Counted from the stretch's first letter, positions 1 through 8,242 are shown. The stretch is 14,414 nucleotides of DNA from an uncultured Myxococcales bacterium (GCA_937949945.1 CALFEQ010000005.1:1-14414); one strand, 5' to 3'. The notes: generated from the sequence alone by a model not told the origin. Made by a program: numbers and translations.

Positions 1-35
1 CTGAGCACTGAGGCCCGAGGCCTGAGGCCCGAGGC
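1..35. repeat. Tandem heptamer array (CYGAGGC type)
   Basis: Five consecutive 7-nt units are readable from base 1: CTGAGCA, CTGAGGC, CCGAGGC, CTGAGGC, CCGAGGC, followed by CTCCCTC. Position 2 alternates between T and C. The array lies directly after the stop codon of the minus-strand amidase gene and may continue leftward beyond the window. Bases 17-38 are an exact reverse complement of 14228-14249. The function is unknown; it belongs with the arrays at 11034-11063, 11216-11245 and 14231-14251. Confidence 0.7.
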
Positions 36-40
36 CTCCC

Positions 41-1708
41 TCACTCGAACACCGACGCCGTCACCCGCGGGCGGCGCGGGACGGCGACGCCGATGCGCTC
101 GAGATGCGCTGCGACGGCGAGGACCGTCGCCTCGTCCCAAGCATCGCCGACGAGCTGGAGGCCGACCGGCAGGCCGATCGCGTCGCAGCCGACCGGGGCG
201 GAGAGGGCAGGGAGGCCGGTGAGGTTGGCGAGGAACGTGAAGCGACAGAGACCGTCGAGCACCTTCGTGTCGACGAAGCCCGTGCGCATCTCGAGGTCGG
301 TCACCTTGGGTGCGGTGATGGCCGTCGAGGGCAGCGCGAGCAGATCGATCGTGCCGAAGGCGCGCGCGAGCTCGCGACGGAGGCCGGTGCGGAGGCGGCA
401 GGTCTCGAGGTATTCGACGCCGCCGACGGCCTCGAGCGCCACGAACGAGACCTGGAGGTCGTCGCTCATCTCGTCGGCGTGCGCGAGCCACTCGTCGCGG
501 AGCGAGGCTCGGGCCTCGACGCCGATGACGACGTACCCGATCGACGGCGCGTAGCGCGCGAGCTCGAGCCGGATCGGGACGAGCACCGCGCCCTCTTTCT
601 CGAGGGCGTGGAGCGCCGCGCGCCCGGCACGCTGGACGGGCTCGGAGGCGTCCTCCCATTCGGACTCGGGGACGCCGATCACGACGCCGCGGACGCCGCG
701 CGAGAGCGCGGCGACGAAGGAGCCCGCCTCGCGCCTCGGTGCGGCGAACGTCTGCGGATCCTTCGGATCGTGGCCGCTCATCACCTCGAGGGTGTGGGCG
801 AGGTCGACGGTCGAGCACGCGATCGGGCCGAGGTGCGAGACGGAGCCCGTGGACGCATCGCCCGAGCGGCTGATCCGGCCCCACGTCGGCTTGATCCCGA
901 AGACTCCGTCGAGCGCGGCGGGGATGCGGATCGATCCGCCACCGTCGGCGCCCAGCGCGAACGGGACGAGGCCGGTCGCGACCGCGACGCCGGACCCCGT
1001 CGAGGAGCCGCCGGCGAGGTGCTCGGTGACGTGCGGGTTGCGCGGCATCGAGCGCTTCGGGTTCGCGCCGGTCGGCGTCATCCCGTACTCCGTCATCGGA
1101 GTCGTCCCGATCGTCACGGCTCCCGTCGCGCGCATGCGCGCGACGCACGTGGCGTCCTCGGGGCGAGGCGATGGATCGGCGAACGCCGTCCCCGAGCGCC
1201 GCGCGAGGCCGCGCACGTCGGTCTGCTCCTTGACGGCCCACGGGATGCCCTCGAACAGGCGCGGGTTCCCTTCGCGCCACCGCCGCTCCGACTCGGCGGC
1301 CTCCTGCATCGCGATCTCTTCCGCGTACTCGCAGATGGGGCCGACGCTCGGCTCGAGCGCGGCGAGCCTCCGGGCCTCGTCGATCGCGCGGCGGACGACC
1401 TCCCGTGGCGAGACGCGCCCCGTGCGGTAGGCCGCCGCGAGCGCGGTCATGCTCGGGGCCCAGCCCTGTCCGTTCGGGATCGGCAGCCTCTCGGACGGAA
1501 ACGAACGAGGGGGACGACCGGGATGCGCGTTCGTGTCGAGCGGAGGGTCTCCGCGGAGCTCGGCCGGGATGCGCGCGAGCTCGTCGAGGCGGAGATCCGC
1601 GCGGAGGACGCGCTGCACGGCGAGCGCGCCGACGCGCGTTCGCGCGAATCGTGCGAGGTTGCGGAGCGCGGCGCCGCTCAGGCGCGGGGGGCGAGGTGCA
1701 GCGACCAT
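41..1708 (-). CDS. Amidase-signature (AS) family hydrolase
   Basis: 555 residues. The AS-family Lys-cisSer-Ser triad is visible: Lys160 in WAVKEQTD, cis-Ser235 in GGSSTGSG, and nucleophile Ser259 in GADGGGSIRIPA. The 24-residue spacing between the serines equals that of the family (Ser217/Ser241 in FAAH). These enzymes hydrolyse carboxamides in the cytoplasm. The sequence does not identify the substrate. No gatB or gatC lies nearby, so a role as GatA is not supported. The AS fold appears to begin near residue 85 (MTALAAAYRTGRVSPREVV), leaving an arginine- and alanine-rich N-terminal extension of about 85 residues with no clear signal peptide. ATG at 1708 is the start; there is no convincing Shine-Dalgarno and the next in-frame Met is residue 87. 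The gene is divergent from apaG across 98 bp. Confidence 0.9.
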   Translation of the reverse strand: MVAAPRPPRLSGAALRNLARFARTRVGALAVQRVLRADLRLDELARIPAELRGDPPLDTNAHPGRPPRSFPSERLPIPNGQGWAPSMTALAAAYRTGRVSPREVVRRAIDEARRLAALEPSVGPICEYAEEIAMQEAAESERRWREGNPRLFEGIPWAVKEQTDVRGLARRSGTAFADPSPRPEDATCVARMRATGAVTIGTTPMTEYGMTPTGANPKRSMPRNPHVTEHLAGGSSTGSGVAVATGLVPFALGADGGGSIRIPAALDGVFGIKPTWGRISRSGDASTGSVSHLGPIACSTVDLAHTLEVMSGHDPKDPQTFAAPRREAGSFVAALSRGVRGVVIGVPESEWEDASEPVQRAGRAALHALEKEGAVLVPIRLELARYAPSIGYVVIGVEARASLRDEWLAHADEMSDDLQVSFVALEAVGGVEYLETCRLRTGLRRELARAFGTIDLLALPSTAITAPKVTDLEMRTGFVDTKVLDGLCRFTFLANLTGLPALSAPVGCDAIGLPVGLQLVGDAWDEATVLAVAAHLERIGVAVPRRPRVTASVFE

Positions 1709-1806
1709 GCGCGGTTCGTAACATGGTCTCGACCGGGATCACACGGCCCAGGCTCGCGCCGTCGAGGTCGATTCGGTCCGGCGGCCATTGCCAGGAGCGT
1801 TCGCAA
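1709..1806. promoter_or_regulatory. Divergent intergenic region, amidase / apaG
   Basis: These 98 bp separate the start codons of the minus-strand amidase and plus-strand apaG and must carry the promoters of both unless transcription enters from elsewhere. I see no confident -35/-10 pair. An AGGAG at 1793-1797 serves apaG. Confidence 0.4.
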
Positions 1807-2208
1807 ATGGCACTTGGAAGATCGATGTCCACGGCCACGACGGAAGGCATCAAGGTCAGCGTCCGCGCCTTTTACGTGCCCGAGCAGTCCTCGCCGCGTG
1901 CGCGCCGCTACGTGTTCGCGTACACGGTCAGGATCGCCAACGAGGGCGACGCCCCCGCGCAGCTCCGCAGCCGGCATTGGATCATCACGGACGGCGAAGG
2001 GCGCGTCGAAGAGGTCAAAGGACCCGGCGTCGTGGGCCAGCAGCCGTACCTCAACCCGGGCGACCAGTTCGAGTACACGAGCGGGTGCGTCCTCACCACG
2101 CCGCGCGGAGAGATGCGCGGTACCTATCAGATGTACCGCCCCGACGGCCGCCAGTTCGACGCCACCATCGCGCCGTTTTCGCTGAGCCTGCCCTTCTCGC
2201 TCAACTGA
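1807..2208 (+). CDS. apaG: ApaG family protein
   Basis: 133 residues from ATG 1807, or 127 from the second ATG at 1825. The body aligns along its whole length with the ApaG fold: QSSP near the start, YVFAYTV, IITDGEGR, GPGVVGQQPYL, the YTSG motif, RGTYQM, and a hydrophobic end SLSLPFSLN. ApaG is a small all-beta protein of the fibronectin-III type, about 125 residues in E. coli, with a poorly defined biochemical role; related domains occur in eukaryotic F-box and polymerase-delta-interacting proteins. AGGAG at 1793-1797 lies 9 nt before ATG 1807 and favours that start, while GGAAG at 1815-1819 could serve 1825. It is not beside ksgA/apaH as in enterobacteria. It precedes cyaY by 52 bp on the same strand, so the two are probably co-transcribed. 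Confidence 0.93.
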   Translation: MALGRSMSTATTEGIKVSVRAFYVPEQSSPRARRYVFAYTVRIANEGDAPAQLRSRHWIITDGEGRVEEVKGPGVVGQQPYLNPGDQFEYTSGCVLTTPRGEMRGTYQMYRPDGRQFDATIAPFSLSLPFSLN

Positions 2209-2260
2209 CGATCCGGCAGGGACGCCGACCGCCGTCGAGCTCCGACGACGGAGAGAGAAC

Positions 2261-2590
2261 ATGGACGAGACCCAGTACCAGCACCTCGCCGACGACACCT
2301 TCCGCAAGATCGAGTCGATGCTCGAGGACGTCGACGCGGACGAGGTCGACGTCGAGCGCGCCGGCGACGTCCTGACGCTCACGTTTCGCGACGGCCACAA
2401 GGCCATCGTGAACACGCAGCGACCCACGCGTCAGATCTGGCTCGCCGCCGACGCCCGCGCTTGGCACTTCGACTGGGATCCGTCGAGCTCGCGGTGGATG
2501 GACGACAAGGGCCAGGGCATCGAGCTTTTCGCGCGCGTGGCGGCGATCGTGAAGGACCACACGGGCCTCGACGTCACGCCGCGCCACTGA
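2261..2590 (+). CDS. cyaY: Bacterial frataxin CyaY
   Basis: 109 residues, close to the 106 of E. coli CyaY. The N-terminal helix is strongly acidic (DDTFRKIESMLEDVDADEVDVE), the iron-binding ridge of the family. It is followed by the beta-sheet DVLTLTFRDGHKAIVN, the signature TRQIWLAADARAWHFDW, and a C-terminal helix GIELFARVAAIVKDHTG. CyaY binds iron and IscS and tunes the rate of Fe-S cluster assembly on IscU. ATG 2261 is preceded by GGAGAG at 2250-2255. It follows apaG on the same strand and is convergent with the TPR gene, with only 16 bp between the two stop codons. It is separate from the isc operon, which begins about 5.7 kb downstream, but belongs to the same pathway. Confidence 0.95.
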   Translation: MDETQYQHLADDTFRKIESMLEDVDADEVDVERAGDVLTLTFRDGHKAIVNTQRPTRQIWLAADARAWHFDWDPSSSRWMDDKGQGIELFARVAAIVKDHTGLDVTPRH

Positions 2591-2606
2591 TCTCCCCATC
2601 TCCCTG

Positions 2607-5600
2607 TCACGCTTGGACAGCCACCCCGATCGCGCCGCGAAGGTCGGCGTACAGATCGCTGACGGCGAACTTGTAGAGCTCGCCGATCCGGTCCCGCACC
2701 GGCATGTCCGTCGGCGTGGTGTCGGCTTCGATGCTCAGGCGGGCGGGCTCGACGTCGCCGCAGAGCAGGAGGCCTGCGCGCATGCTCGAGAGGTCGGCGC
2801 AGATGGACCACTTCTTCACGTCGAGCGGCGCGCCCTCGGACGTCGCCTGCTGGACGATGTTCCGCATGCCGTCGCGCTCCTCCGGGGTGAGGACCGCGGC
2901 GAAGCTCGCGTCGAGCGCGGCCATGTTCGGCTCCTTCGAGATCTCGTTGCGGCTCACGCGGACGGCGGTGCCGAGCAGTGACGTGAGGTCGGGGACCGAC
3001 GGGAAGAACGCGCGCGCCGAGAGCTCCGGACGCTGCTCGGCGAGGCTCTTGCCCGCCAGGTACACGAGCGACCGCGACTGCGCTTCGACCTCCGGGACGC
3101 AGACGAGGATCGATCCGAACGGCGCGAGCGCCGGGGAGAAAGGCCGGTTCGACTTGGGATCCCCGAGCAAGAGCTCCGGGGTCTGCATGTTGAGGATCTC
3201 GGCTCCGTTCGAGAACGTGAGGCGGATCGCGTCGTGCAGCCGCGAGTGCGTCGGCGTGAACGGTCGGCCGACGCGCTGCTCGGGACGGAGCTGACTGAAA
3301 CGCAGCCGAGCGACCGCCGGCGTCATGAGGGCGAAGAGGCTCGTGAGCGCCGGCTCGAGGTCCGCGTGGAAGATGTGCGAGCGCCAGGCCATCTCCACGA
3401 TCTGCCCAGGCACGCGATCGAGCGGCATCGGCGCGTAGTCTTCGTGGAACCGCCGTTGCTCGGCGGTCGGCTCGCGCATGCGCGCCAGCACGTTGACGAC
3501 GCACCACGCCTTGTCGAACGCGTGCTGGCGGAGGAAGAGCTCGTAGAGCTCCGCGTAGAGCTCCGGGTCGTGCGGGTCGCGCTCGATCGCTTCGCGCAGC
3601 CTCGCGACGGCGTTGTCGAGATTGTCCGTGACGACGAGGAGCTCGACGACGATCTTGCGGACCTCCGCGTTGTCCGGACGCAGCCGCGCAGCCGCGTCGA
3701 GGGCGTCGTACGCACGCGAGGCGTCGCCGAGGCGATCCCGGTAGATGAGCCCGAGCTGGTGGAAGAGGAGGAACTGGAGCTGAGGCTCGTCGTCGTCCTT
3801 CACTCGGGCGATCATCTTTCGGTACGAGCGCTCGAGCCGCTCCCAGTCCTTGTCTTCCGTGAGCGCGCGGACGAGCTCCTCGAAGACGTCGAGCCGCTTC
3901 TTGTCGAGGTCGAGGATCCGATCGTAGACCTCCGCCGCGCGTCCCCGATCGCCGACCTTGTCGCGAAGGACGTCCGCGAGCGCCGCCAGCGTCTTGATCT
4001 TGTCCTCGGGCTTCTCCTGGACTTGGGCGATCGCCTCGAGGACCCCGGTGAGGTCGTCCCATCGTCCGAGCTCGCCGTAGAGCCACATCAAGGTCTGCAG
4101 CAGCCACGGATCCATCGGCTTGATGGCGCGCGCCTCCTCGAACACGCTCGCCGCCTTCTCGAGCTCCTCCGCGCGCCGCGCCCAGATCTCTCCCGCATCG
4201 AGGAGCAGCCCGAAGCGCTCGTCGATCGAGGCGGCGCTGCGCGCCATGTCGACCTTGAGCTTGCACGCGCGCGGGAAATCGCCTTGCGCGAGGTAGACCT
4301 CGGCGAGCTCCTTCATGAGCTCGCGGTTCGATGGATCGAGGCTCCGAGCACGCTCGTACGTGAGCGCCGCGTTGTCGAGGTCGTTCGCGTCGCGCAGGAG
4401 GGCCGCCAAACGCGCGATCATGTCCGGCGCGAGCGCGTCGGCCGTCTCGGCGATGCGTGTGAGGTGCTCGCGCGCGCGCTCGATCGACGACGGCGCCTGC
4501 GCGCAGACCGCGATGAGATCCGCCTGCGCGCCGGGATCGGTGGGACGCGCATCGAGGGCCGCGATGGCCGACGTCACCGCGCGATCCGCGTCGCCCAGCG
4601 CGGCCGCGATGCGCGTCGCGAGCCGCAGGCGCACGAAGAGCGCCTCGCCGTCGCGATCCCGGATGGCGGCGTTGACGAGCAGCTCGCAGAGCGGGGCGGC
4701 CTCCACCCAGCGCTCCTCGGCCGTGTACACGTCGAGCATGTGGATGGCCGCCTCCTCGTTCGACGAGTCGGCACGGATCGCGGCCTCGAAGCATTTGCGC
4801 GCCGCCTCCTCGTCGCCGGAGCGGAGGTGCACGTTCGCGAGCTCCACGAGGACGGCCGCGCGCTGTCGCGGGACGTCCGTGTGCTTCTTGCGTTGCTCGA
4901 GGCACTCGATGACGCGCTCCTCGTCGCCTTCCGCCTCTGCGATGCGCTGGAGCGCCTCCCAGCCGGCCGCGTTCGTCGGGTCGATCTCGACGGCGCGCTC
5001 GTACTGGCGCTTCGCCGCGGCCGGGTCGCGCTCGGGCGCGTTCAGGAGGTCGCCGAGCTTCACGAGCTCCTGCGACGCGGCGCGCTTGGTCGGAGCGAGC
5101 TCGGCGAGCTCCGCCTTGTACGTCGCGACGTTCGACCAGTCGCCGAGCTTCTCGTAGAGGCGCGCGAGGTCGCCGAGCGCGCGCTTGTGCTTCGGATCGA
5201 CGTCGAGCAGGCGCTGGTAGACGTCGACCGCGCCCGCGAGGTCGCCCATCTTCGACTCGTGGACCTCGGCGGCGAGCTCGTAGAGCTCCACCTTCGCCTT
5301 CTTGTCGAAGGTGTGCTCCGCGCGGATGCCGAGGATGCGCGCGAGCTTCGGCCAGTCGCGGAGCGCGTGGTAGCAGCGCTCGAGCATCTTGAGGGCCTGC
5401 GGGTGCGCGGGCTCGATCTCGAGGACGCGCTCGAGCAGCTCGGCGGCGAGCTCCCGCTTGAGGAACTTGGTCTCTTGCAGCTCGGCGAGCTCGAGGAGCG
5501 CGTCGATGCGCTCCGCCTCCGTCGGCGCCACCTCGGCGAGCCTCTCGAGCGCCCACTGGACCTGAGCGTGCTGCTCCTTCTCCTTGCCGATGCGTTTGAC

Positions 5601-8042
5601 GCCTTGGAGCGCGACGAGCGACGTCGGGTCGAGCTCGAGCGCGAGCTGGTAGTGCTTCAGGGCGTCGGGCGTCCCGGCGTACGCGCTCGCGAGCGCGATG
5701 TGGAGCGCCACCTTCTCCTCTCGCCGGATCGTGCGCTCGAGAGCGCGGAGCAGGTGCTCGCGCTGCGTCTTCGTGTCCCCGTTCATCGCCGCGATCTGCG
5801 CGGCGCGTTTCAGGACGAGGGGATGAACCTTGTCGTGGCGCTCGATCTCGGAGACGAGCGGCGAGACCTCCCTGCCGCGATTGAGCACGCGCTCGTACCA
5901 GTAGACGAGGTGGCTCAGGTACGTCACGCGCTTGTCGTCCGGCGCGCCGGGCAAGAGCCGCTTCTTCACGCGATCGGCGAGCTCGCCGATGCGCCCGAGC
6001 TCCTTGCCGAGACGGTCGACGGCCGCGACCACGTCCTCGTTGGCGGGCGCGACCTCGAAGGCGTCGACCAACGTCTGGAACGCCTCGTTCTTGTCCTCGA
6101 GACCGGTCTCGTAGACGCTCGCGATCTTGAGGAGCAGCGCGGCCTTCTTGTTCGGAGACTCCGTCTGGGCGAGGCGCTGCCGATAGAGCGCGACGAGCGG
6201 CCCGTACTTCCGCTCGGCGAGCAGCGCGGCCTCCTCCGCGTCGGGCTTCTCGAGCGCCGGCGGAGGCTGCGCCTTGGGAGGCTCGAACGCCGGCGCGGCG
6301 GCGACCGCCTCGCGGTCCTCGACGATCTCCTCGGGGACGATCTCCTCGAACTCCGCGTCGTCGAGCTCTTCGCTGCTCGCATCCGTCGAGGCCGCAGCCG
6401 TCGGGGACGCGCCGATCGTCGTCGCCTCCTCGCGCGCGCTTCCTTGCGATCCGCCCGTGCTCGAGGCAACGGAGATGGGGATGTCCACCGAGATCGAGCC
6501 GTCCGACGTCGGGACGCTCTCTGCCGACGCGCCCGCGTGCGGATCGGCGGGCGGTGAGGGCGCGGGCTCGATCTCGTGCGACGACGATGCGCCGCCGGCG
6601 GGAGGCTCGATGCGCGTCGTCGCTCCGGTGAACGTCGCGGCCTCCGCCCATCCGCCTTGGGGCTTCCACGGCTCGGGCGAGCGTGCCGTCAACGCCTGCG
6701 TCAGATCGACGGTGTCCGACGGCATCTCGAGCGCGAAGCGGGGCAGCTCGCTCTCCGGCGGTGCGAGCTCGCTCTCCTGGCCGAGCGCATCGGGGCGGAT
6801 GCGAGCGTGACCGGTGGGCGCGGTGTCGAGGTCCGCGGGAGGCGTCTCGCCGAGCCGCGGCAGCTCGGCGGGGTCCCACGTCGAGCGCCTCGCCATCGAC
6901 GGGATCGGCATGTCGAACTCCGCCGTGGTCTCGCCGCGGATCTCGGTGGGGCGCGGCTCCCTGGGGAAAGCGTCGAGCTCGGTGGCGGGAGGTCCTTCGT
7001 CGGTGATCGCGTGCTGGCGATCCGACGCGAGCGACGCCGTCGGCCGCCGGTCGGGCGATGCATGCGTGACGCTCGCCGGCTCACGATCCGTCGCGAGCAG
7101 GCCGGGCGTCGCGATCGTCGCCGCGGTGTGCTCGCTGTCGCGTGGCCGCCGCCACGACCACGGGCGTGCGTTCTCGTCCTCGTGCGCGCGCTCCTCGAGC
7201 GGCTCGTCGTCGAGCGCGAAAGCGGGGAGCGCGTCGTCGGGTCGAGGCTCCGGCGGAGGCGCCTCGTCGATCTCTTCGGGCAGCCGGGTCTGGGTGTCAC
7301 CGTCTTCGAGCGATCGCGTCGGCTCGCTCGGCCACGGCGGCCGGGCCGTCGCCAGTTGCGACGGCGAGACCGAGAAGCTCGGCGTGATCTCGGCGACGGA
7401 CACGGGCGCGTCCTCGATGGGGGCGACGTCGTTCGGCGCAGGGGCGCCCGCGTCGGTCATCGTCTGCTGGAACGGACGCACGAAGTGCGGCGTGACCTCC
7501 GCGATCGACGGGGGATCGGGCTCCGCGTAGGACGGCTCTCGGTACTCGGTGAGCTCGCCCATCATCGCGCGGAGCGCTTCGGCGACGTCGTCTCCCGGGA
7601 TCGTGTGCTTCGTCTCGCGCAGGTGCTCGGGCACACGCACGGGGCGCTCGACCTCGGCGCTCGGGATCGTGTGCTTCGTCTCGCGCAGATGCTCGGGCGG
7701 CGCGTGAACGGATCGCTCGTCGAAGGCCTCGTTCGACATGGCGACGCCGGCCTCGGTTCGAAGCTCCTCTTCGTCGTCGTCCTCGACGTCCTCGATGTCG
7801 GCCGGATCGACGAGATCGTCATCCATGTCCTCGACGAGGATCGGCACCGACTCCGGCATCGCGTCGAGCTCGCTCGTCGTGAACGGGCGCGCCGGCGTCT
7901 CCATGCGTGTGACCGACGTGTAGGAGACGTCCGCGAGGCCCTCCTCTCGTAGGGCGTCGAGGTCGACCTCTTGCGTCGACTCCTCCACTACGCGCGGCGC
8001 TCCTGGCTCTCGCCCCCGCGGCTTCCAGGCGTCGTCGGTCAT
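2607..8042 (-). CDS. Giant tetratricopeptide-repeat protein with disordered acidic N-terminus
   Basis: 1811 residues in three parts. Residues 1-600 are Pro/Ala/Glu/Asp-rich and probably disordered; they hold a duplicated PEHLRETKHTIP (116-127 and 138-149) and two S(I/V)AE(V/I)TPxF motifs (179-187, 215-223). From about 615 to 1520 there are many degenerate TPR/HAT-like helical repeats with typical A-x3-Y/L and DP-x-N/H patterns such as ALDARPTDP, SLDPSNRE and RLRPDNAEV. From about 1540 to 1811 there is a non-repeat globular domain that I do not recognise. No signal peptide or membrane segment is seen, so it is probably a cytoplasmic scaffold. Start ATG 8042 has only a weak upstream G-rich stretch. 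It is divergent from the isc operon across 227 bp and convergent with cyaY. Large TPR proteins of this style are common in myxobacteria. The function is unknown, and any link to Fe-S assembly rests on location alone. Confidence 0.85.
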   Translation of the reverse strand: MTDDAWKPRGREPGAPRVVEESTQEVDLDALREEGLADVSYTSVTRMETPARPFTTSELDAMPESVPILVEDMDDDLVDPADIEDVEDDDEEELRTEAGVAMSNEAFDERSVHAPPEHLRETKHTIPSAEVERPVRVPEHLRETKHTIPGDDVAEALRAMMGELTEYREPSYAEPDPPSIAEVTPHFVRPFQQTMTDAGAPAPNDVAPIEDAPVSVAEITPSFSVSPSQLATARPPWPSEPTRSLEDGDTQTRLPEEIDEAPPPEPRPDDALPAFALDDEPLEERAHEDENARPWSWRRPRDSEHTAATIATPGLLATDREPASVTHASPDRRPTASLASDRQHAITDEGPPATELDAFPREPRPTEIRGETTAEFDMPIPSMARRSTWDPAELPRLGETPPADLDTAPTGHARIRPDALGQESELAPPESELPRFALEMPSDTVDLTQALTARSPEPWKPQGGWAEAATFTGATTRIEPPAGGASSSHEIEPAPSPPADPHAGASAESVPTSDGSISVDIPISVASSTGGSQGSAREEATTIGASPTAAASTDASSEELDDAEFEEIVPEEIVEDREAVAAAPAFEPPKAQPPPALEKPDAEEAALLAERKYGPLVALYRQRLAQTESPNKKAALLLKIASVYETGLEDKNEAFQTLVDAFEVAPANEDVVAAVDRLGKELGRIGELADRVKKRLLPGAPDDKRVTYLSHLVYWYERVLNRGREVSPLVSEIERHDKVHPLVLKRAAQIAAMNGDTKTQREHLLRALERTIRREEKVALHIALASAYAGTPDALKHYQLALELDPTSLVALQGVKRIGKEKEQHAQVQWALERLAEVAPTEAERIDALLELAELQETKFLKRELAAELLERVLEIEPAHPQALKMLERCYHALRDWPKLARILGIRAEHTFDKKAKVELYELAAEVHESKMGDLAGAVDVYQRLLDVDPKHKRALGDLARLYEKLGDWSNVATYKAELAELAPTKRAASQELVKLGDLLNAPERDPAAAKRQYERAVEIDPTNAAGWEALQRIAEAEGDEERVIECLEQRKKHTDVPRQRAAVLVELANVHLRSGDEEAARKCFEAAIRADSSNEEAAIHMLDVYTAEERWVEAAPLCELLVNAAIRDRDGEALFVRLRLATRIAAALGDADRAVTSAIAALDARPTDPGAQADLIAVCAQAPSSIERAREHLTRIAETADALAPDMIARLAALLRDANDLDNAALTYERARSLDPSNRELMKELAEVYLAQGDFPRACKLKVDMARSAASIDERFGLLLDAGEIWARRAEELEKAASVFEEARAIKPMDPWLLQTLMWLYGELGRWDDLTGVLEAIAQVQEKPEDKIKTLAALADVLRDKVGDRGRAAEVYDRILDLDKKRLDVFEELVRALTEDKDWERLERSYRKMIARVKDDDEPQLQFLLFHQLGLIYRDRLGDASRAYDALDAAARLRPDNAEVRKIVVELLVVTDNLDNAVARLREAIERDPHDPELYAELYELFLRQHAFDKAWCVVNVLARMREPTAEQRRFHEDYAPMPLDRVPGQIVEMAWRSHIFHADLEPALTSLFALMTPAVARLRFSQLRPEQRVGRPFTPTHSRLHDAIRLTFSNGAEILNMQTPELLLGDPKSNRPFSPALAPFGSILVCVPEVEAQSRSLVYLAGKSLAEQRPELSARAFFPSVPDLTSLLGTAVRVSRNEISKEPNMAALDASFAAVLTPEERDGMRNIVQQATSEGAPLDVKKWSICADLSSMRAGLLLCGDVEPARLSIEADTTPTDMPVRDRIGELYKFAVSDLYADLRGAIGVAVQA

Positions 8043-8149
8043 TTGCGCCCCACGGAAGTGTACAGAATCGACGTCTCGAAGCGCTCGAAACCGGCGGACG
8101 GCCCGAGCGATGCGGATGAGATTTTCGCTATTTAGGCTGAGCTGGGTGG

Positions 8150-8167
8150 AACCCTTACGTTAAGGTT
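8150..8167. promoter_or_regulatory. Imperfect dyad, possible operator
   Basis: An 18-bp near-palindrome with outer arms AACC and GGTT; 14 of the 18 positions are symmetric. An alternative perfect core is CCTTA, CGT, TAAGG at 8153-8165. MerR-family operators often have CCTTA/TAAGG-like arms. It lies just upstream of the candidate -35 of the merR-isc promoter, within reach of a promoter for the divergent TPR gene. The regulator is not known; the MerR-type protein encoded downstream is the obvious candidate. Confidence 0.35.
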
Positions 8168-8177
8168 AGACTTGATC

Positions 8178-8206
8178 TTGACCGGCCGTACGGCCCCCAC
8201 TAAGTA
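8178..8206 (+). promoter_or_regulatory. Candidate promoter of merR-isc operon
   Basis: TTGACC at 8178-8183 is a good -35 match. Seventeen bases later TAAGTA (8201-8206) is a weak -10; other placements (TACTTT at 8205-8210) need a long spacer. MerR-activated promoters characteristically have an overlong spacer and poor -10 positioning, which would fit. The whole spacer start is taken by the palindrome 8184-8195. Confidence 0.4.
8184..8195. promoter_or_regulatory. Perfect 12-bp palindrome in promoter spacer
   Basis: GGCCGTACGGCC is exactly self-complementary and starts immediately after the TTGACC -35 candidate. Dyads inside the -35/-10 spacer are the usual binding site of MerR-family regulators, although this one is centred a few bases closer to the -35 than is typical. 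It could also be a chance palindrome in G+C-rich DNA. Confidence 0.4.
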
Positions 8207-8220
8207 CTTTTCGGCTTCCA

Positions 8221-8242
8221 ACTCTCACGCGTACGTGAGAGT
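8221..8242. promoter_or_regulatory. Perfect 9-bp inverted repeat in the merR leader
   Basis: Arms ACTCTCACG (8221-8229) and CGTGAGAGT (8234-8242) are exact reverse complements around the 4-nt centre CGTA. The total of 22 bp, with ACTCT and AGAGT ends, resembles the operators of the ZntR/MerR type, which are about 22 bp with the same outer pentamers. It ends 27 bp before the merR start codon and lies downstream of the candidate promoter. It could be an autoregulatory operator or, in RNA, a leader hairpin. It is the strongest dyad in this intergenic region. Confidence 0.55.

Noticed and set aside
41..1708. Amidase as GatA of the tRNA-dependent amidotransferase
   Set aside because: The triad is shared by all AS enzymes; there is no gatB or gatC nearby and the 85-residue N-terminal extension is not typical of GatA.
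104..2185. Long plus-strand open frame (693 codons) antisense to the amidase
   Set aside because: Its translation is Arg/Asp/Glu/Ala low-complexity typical of antisense frames in G+C-rich DNA, while the opposite strand encodes a complete amidase with its catalytic triad and apaG uses another frame over the end.
3234..6557. 1107-codon plus-strand open frame antisense to the TPR gene
   Set aside because: Composition is dominated by Arg, Leu, Glu and Val with no domain pattern; it mirrors the G/C third positions of the TPR gene on the other strand.
2431..6879. 1482-codon minus-strand open frame overlapping the TPR gene in another frame
   Set aside because: An extremely Arg/Ala/Gly-rich product and a run through the cyaY region; a frame-shifted shadow of the real TPR coding frame.
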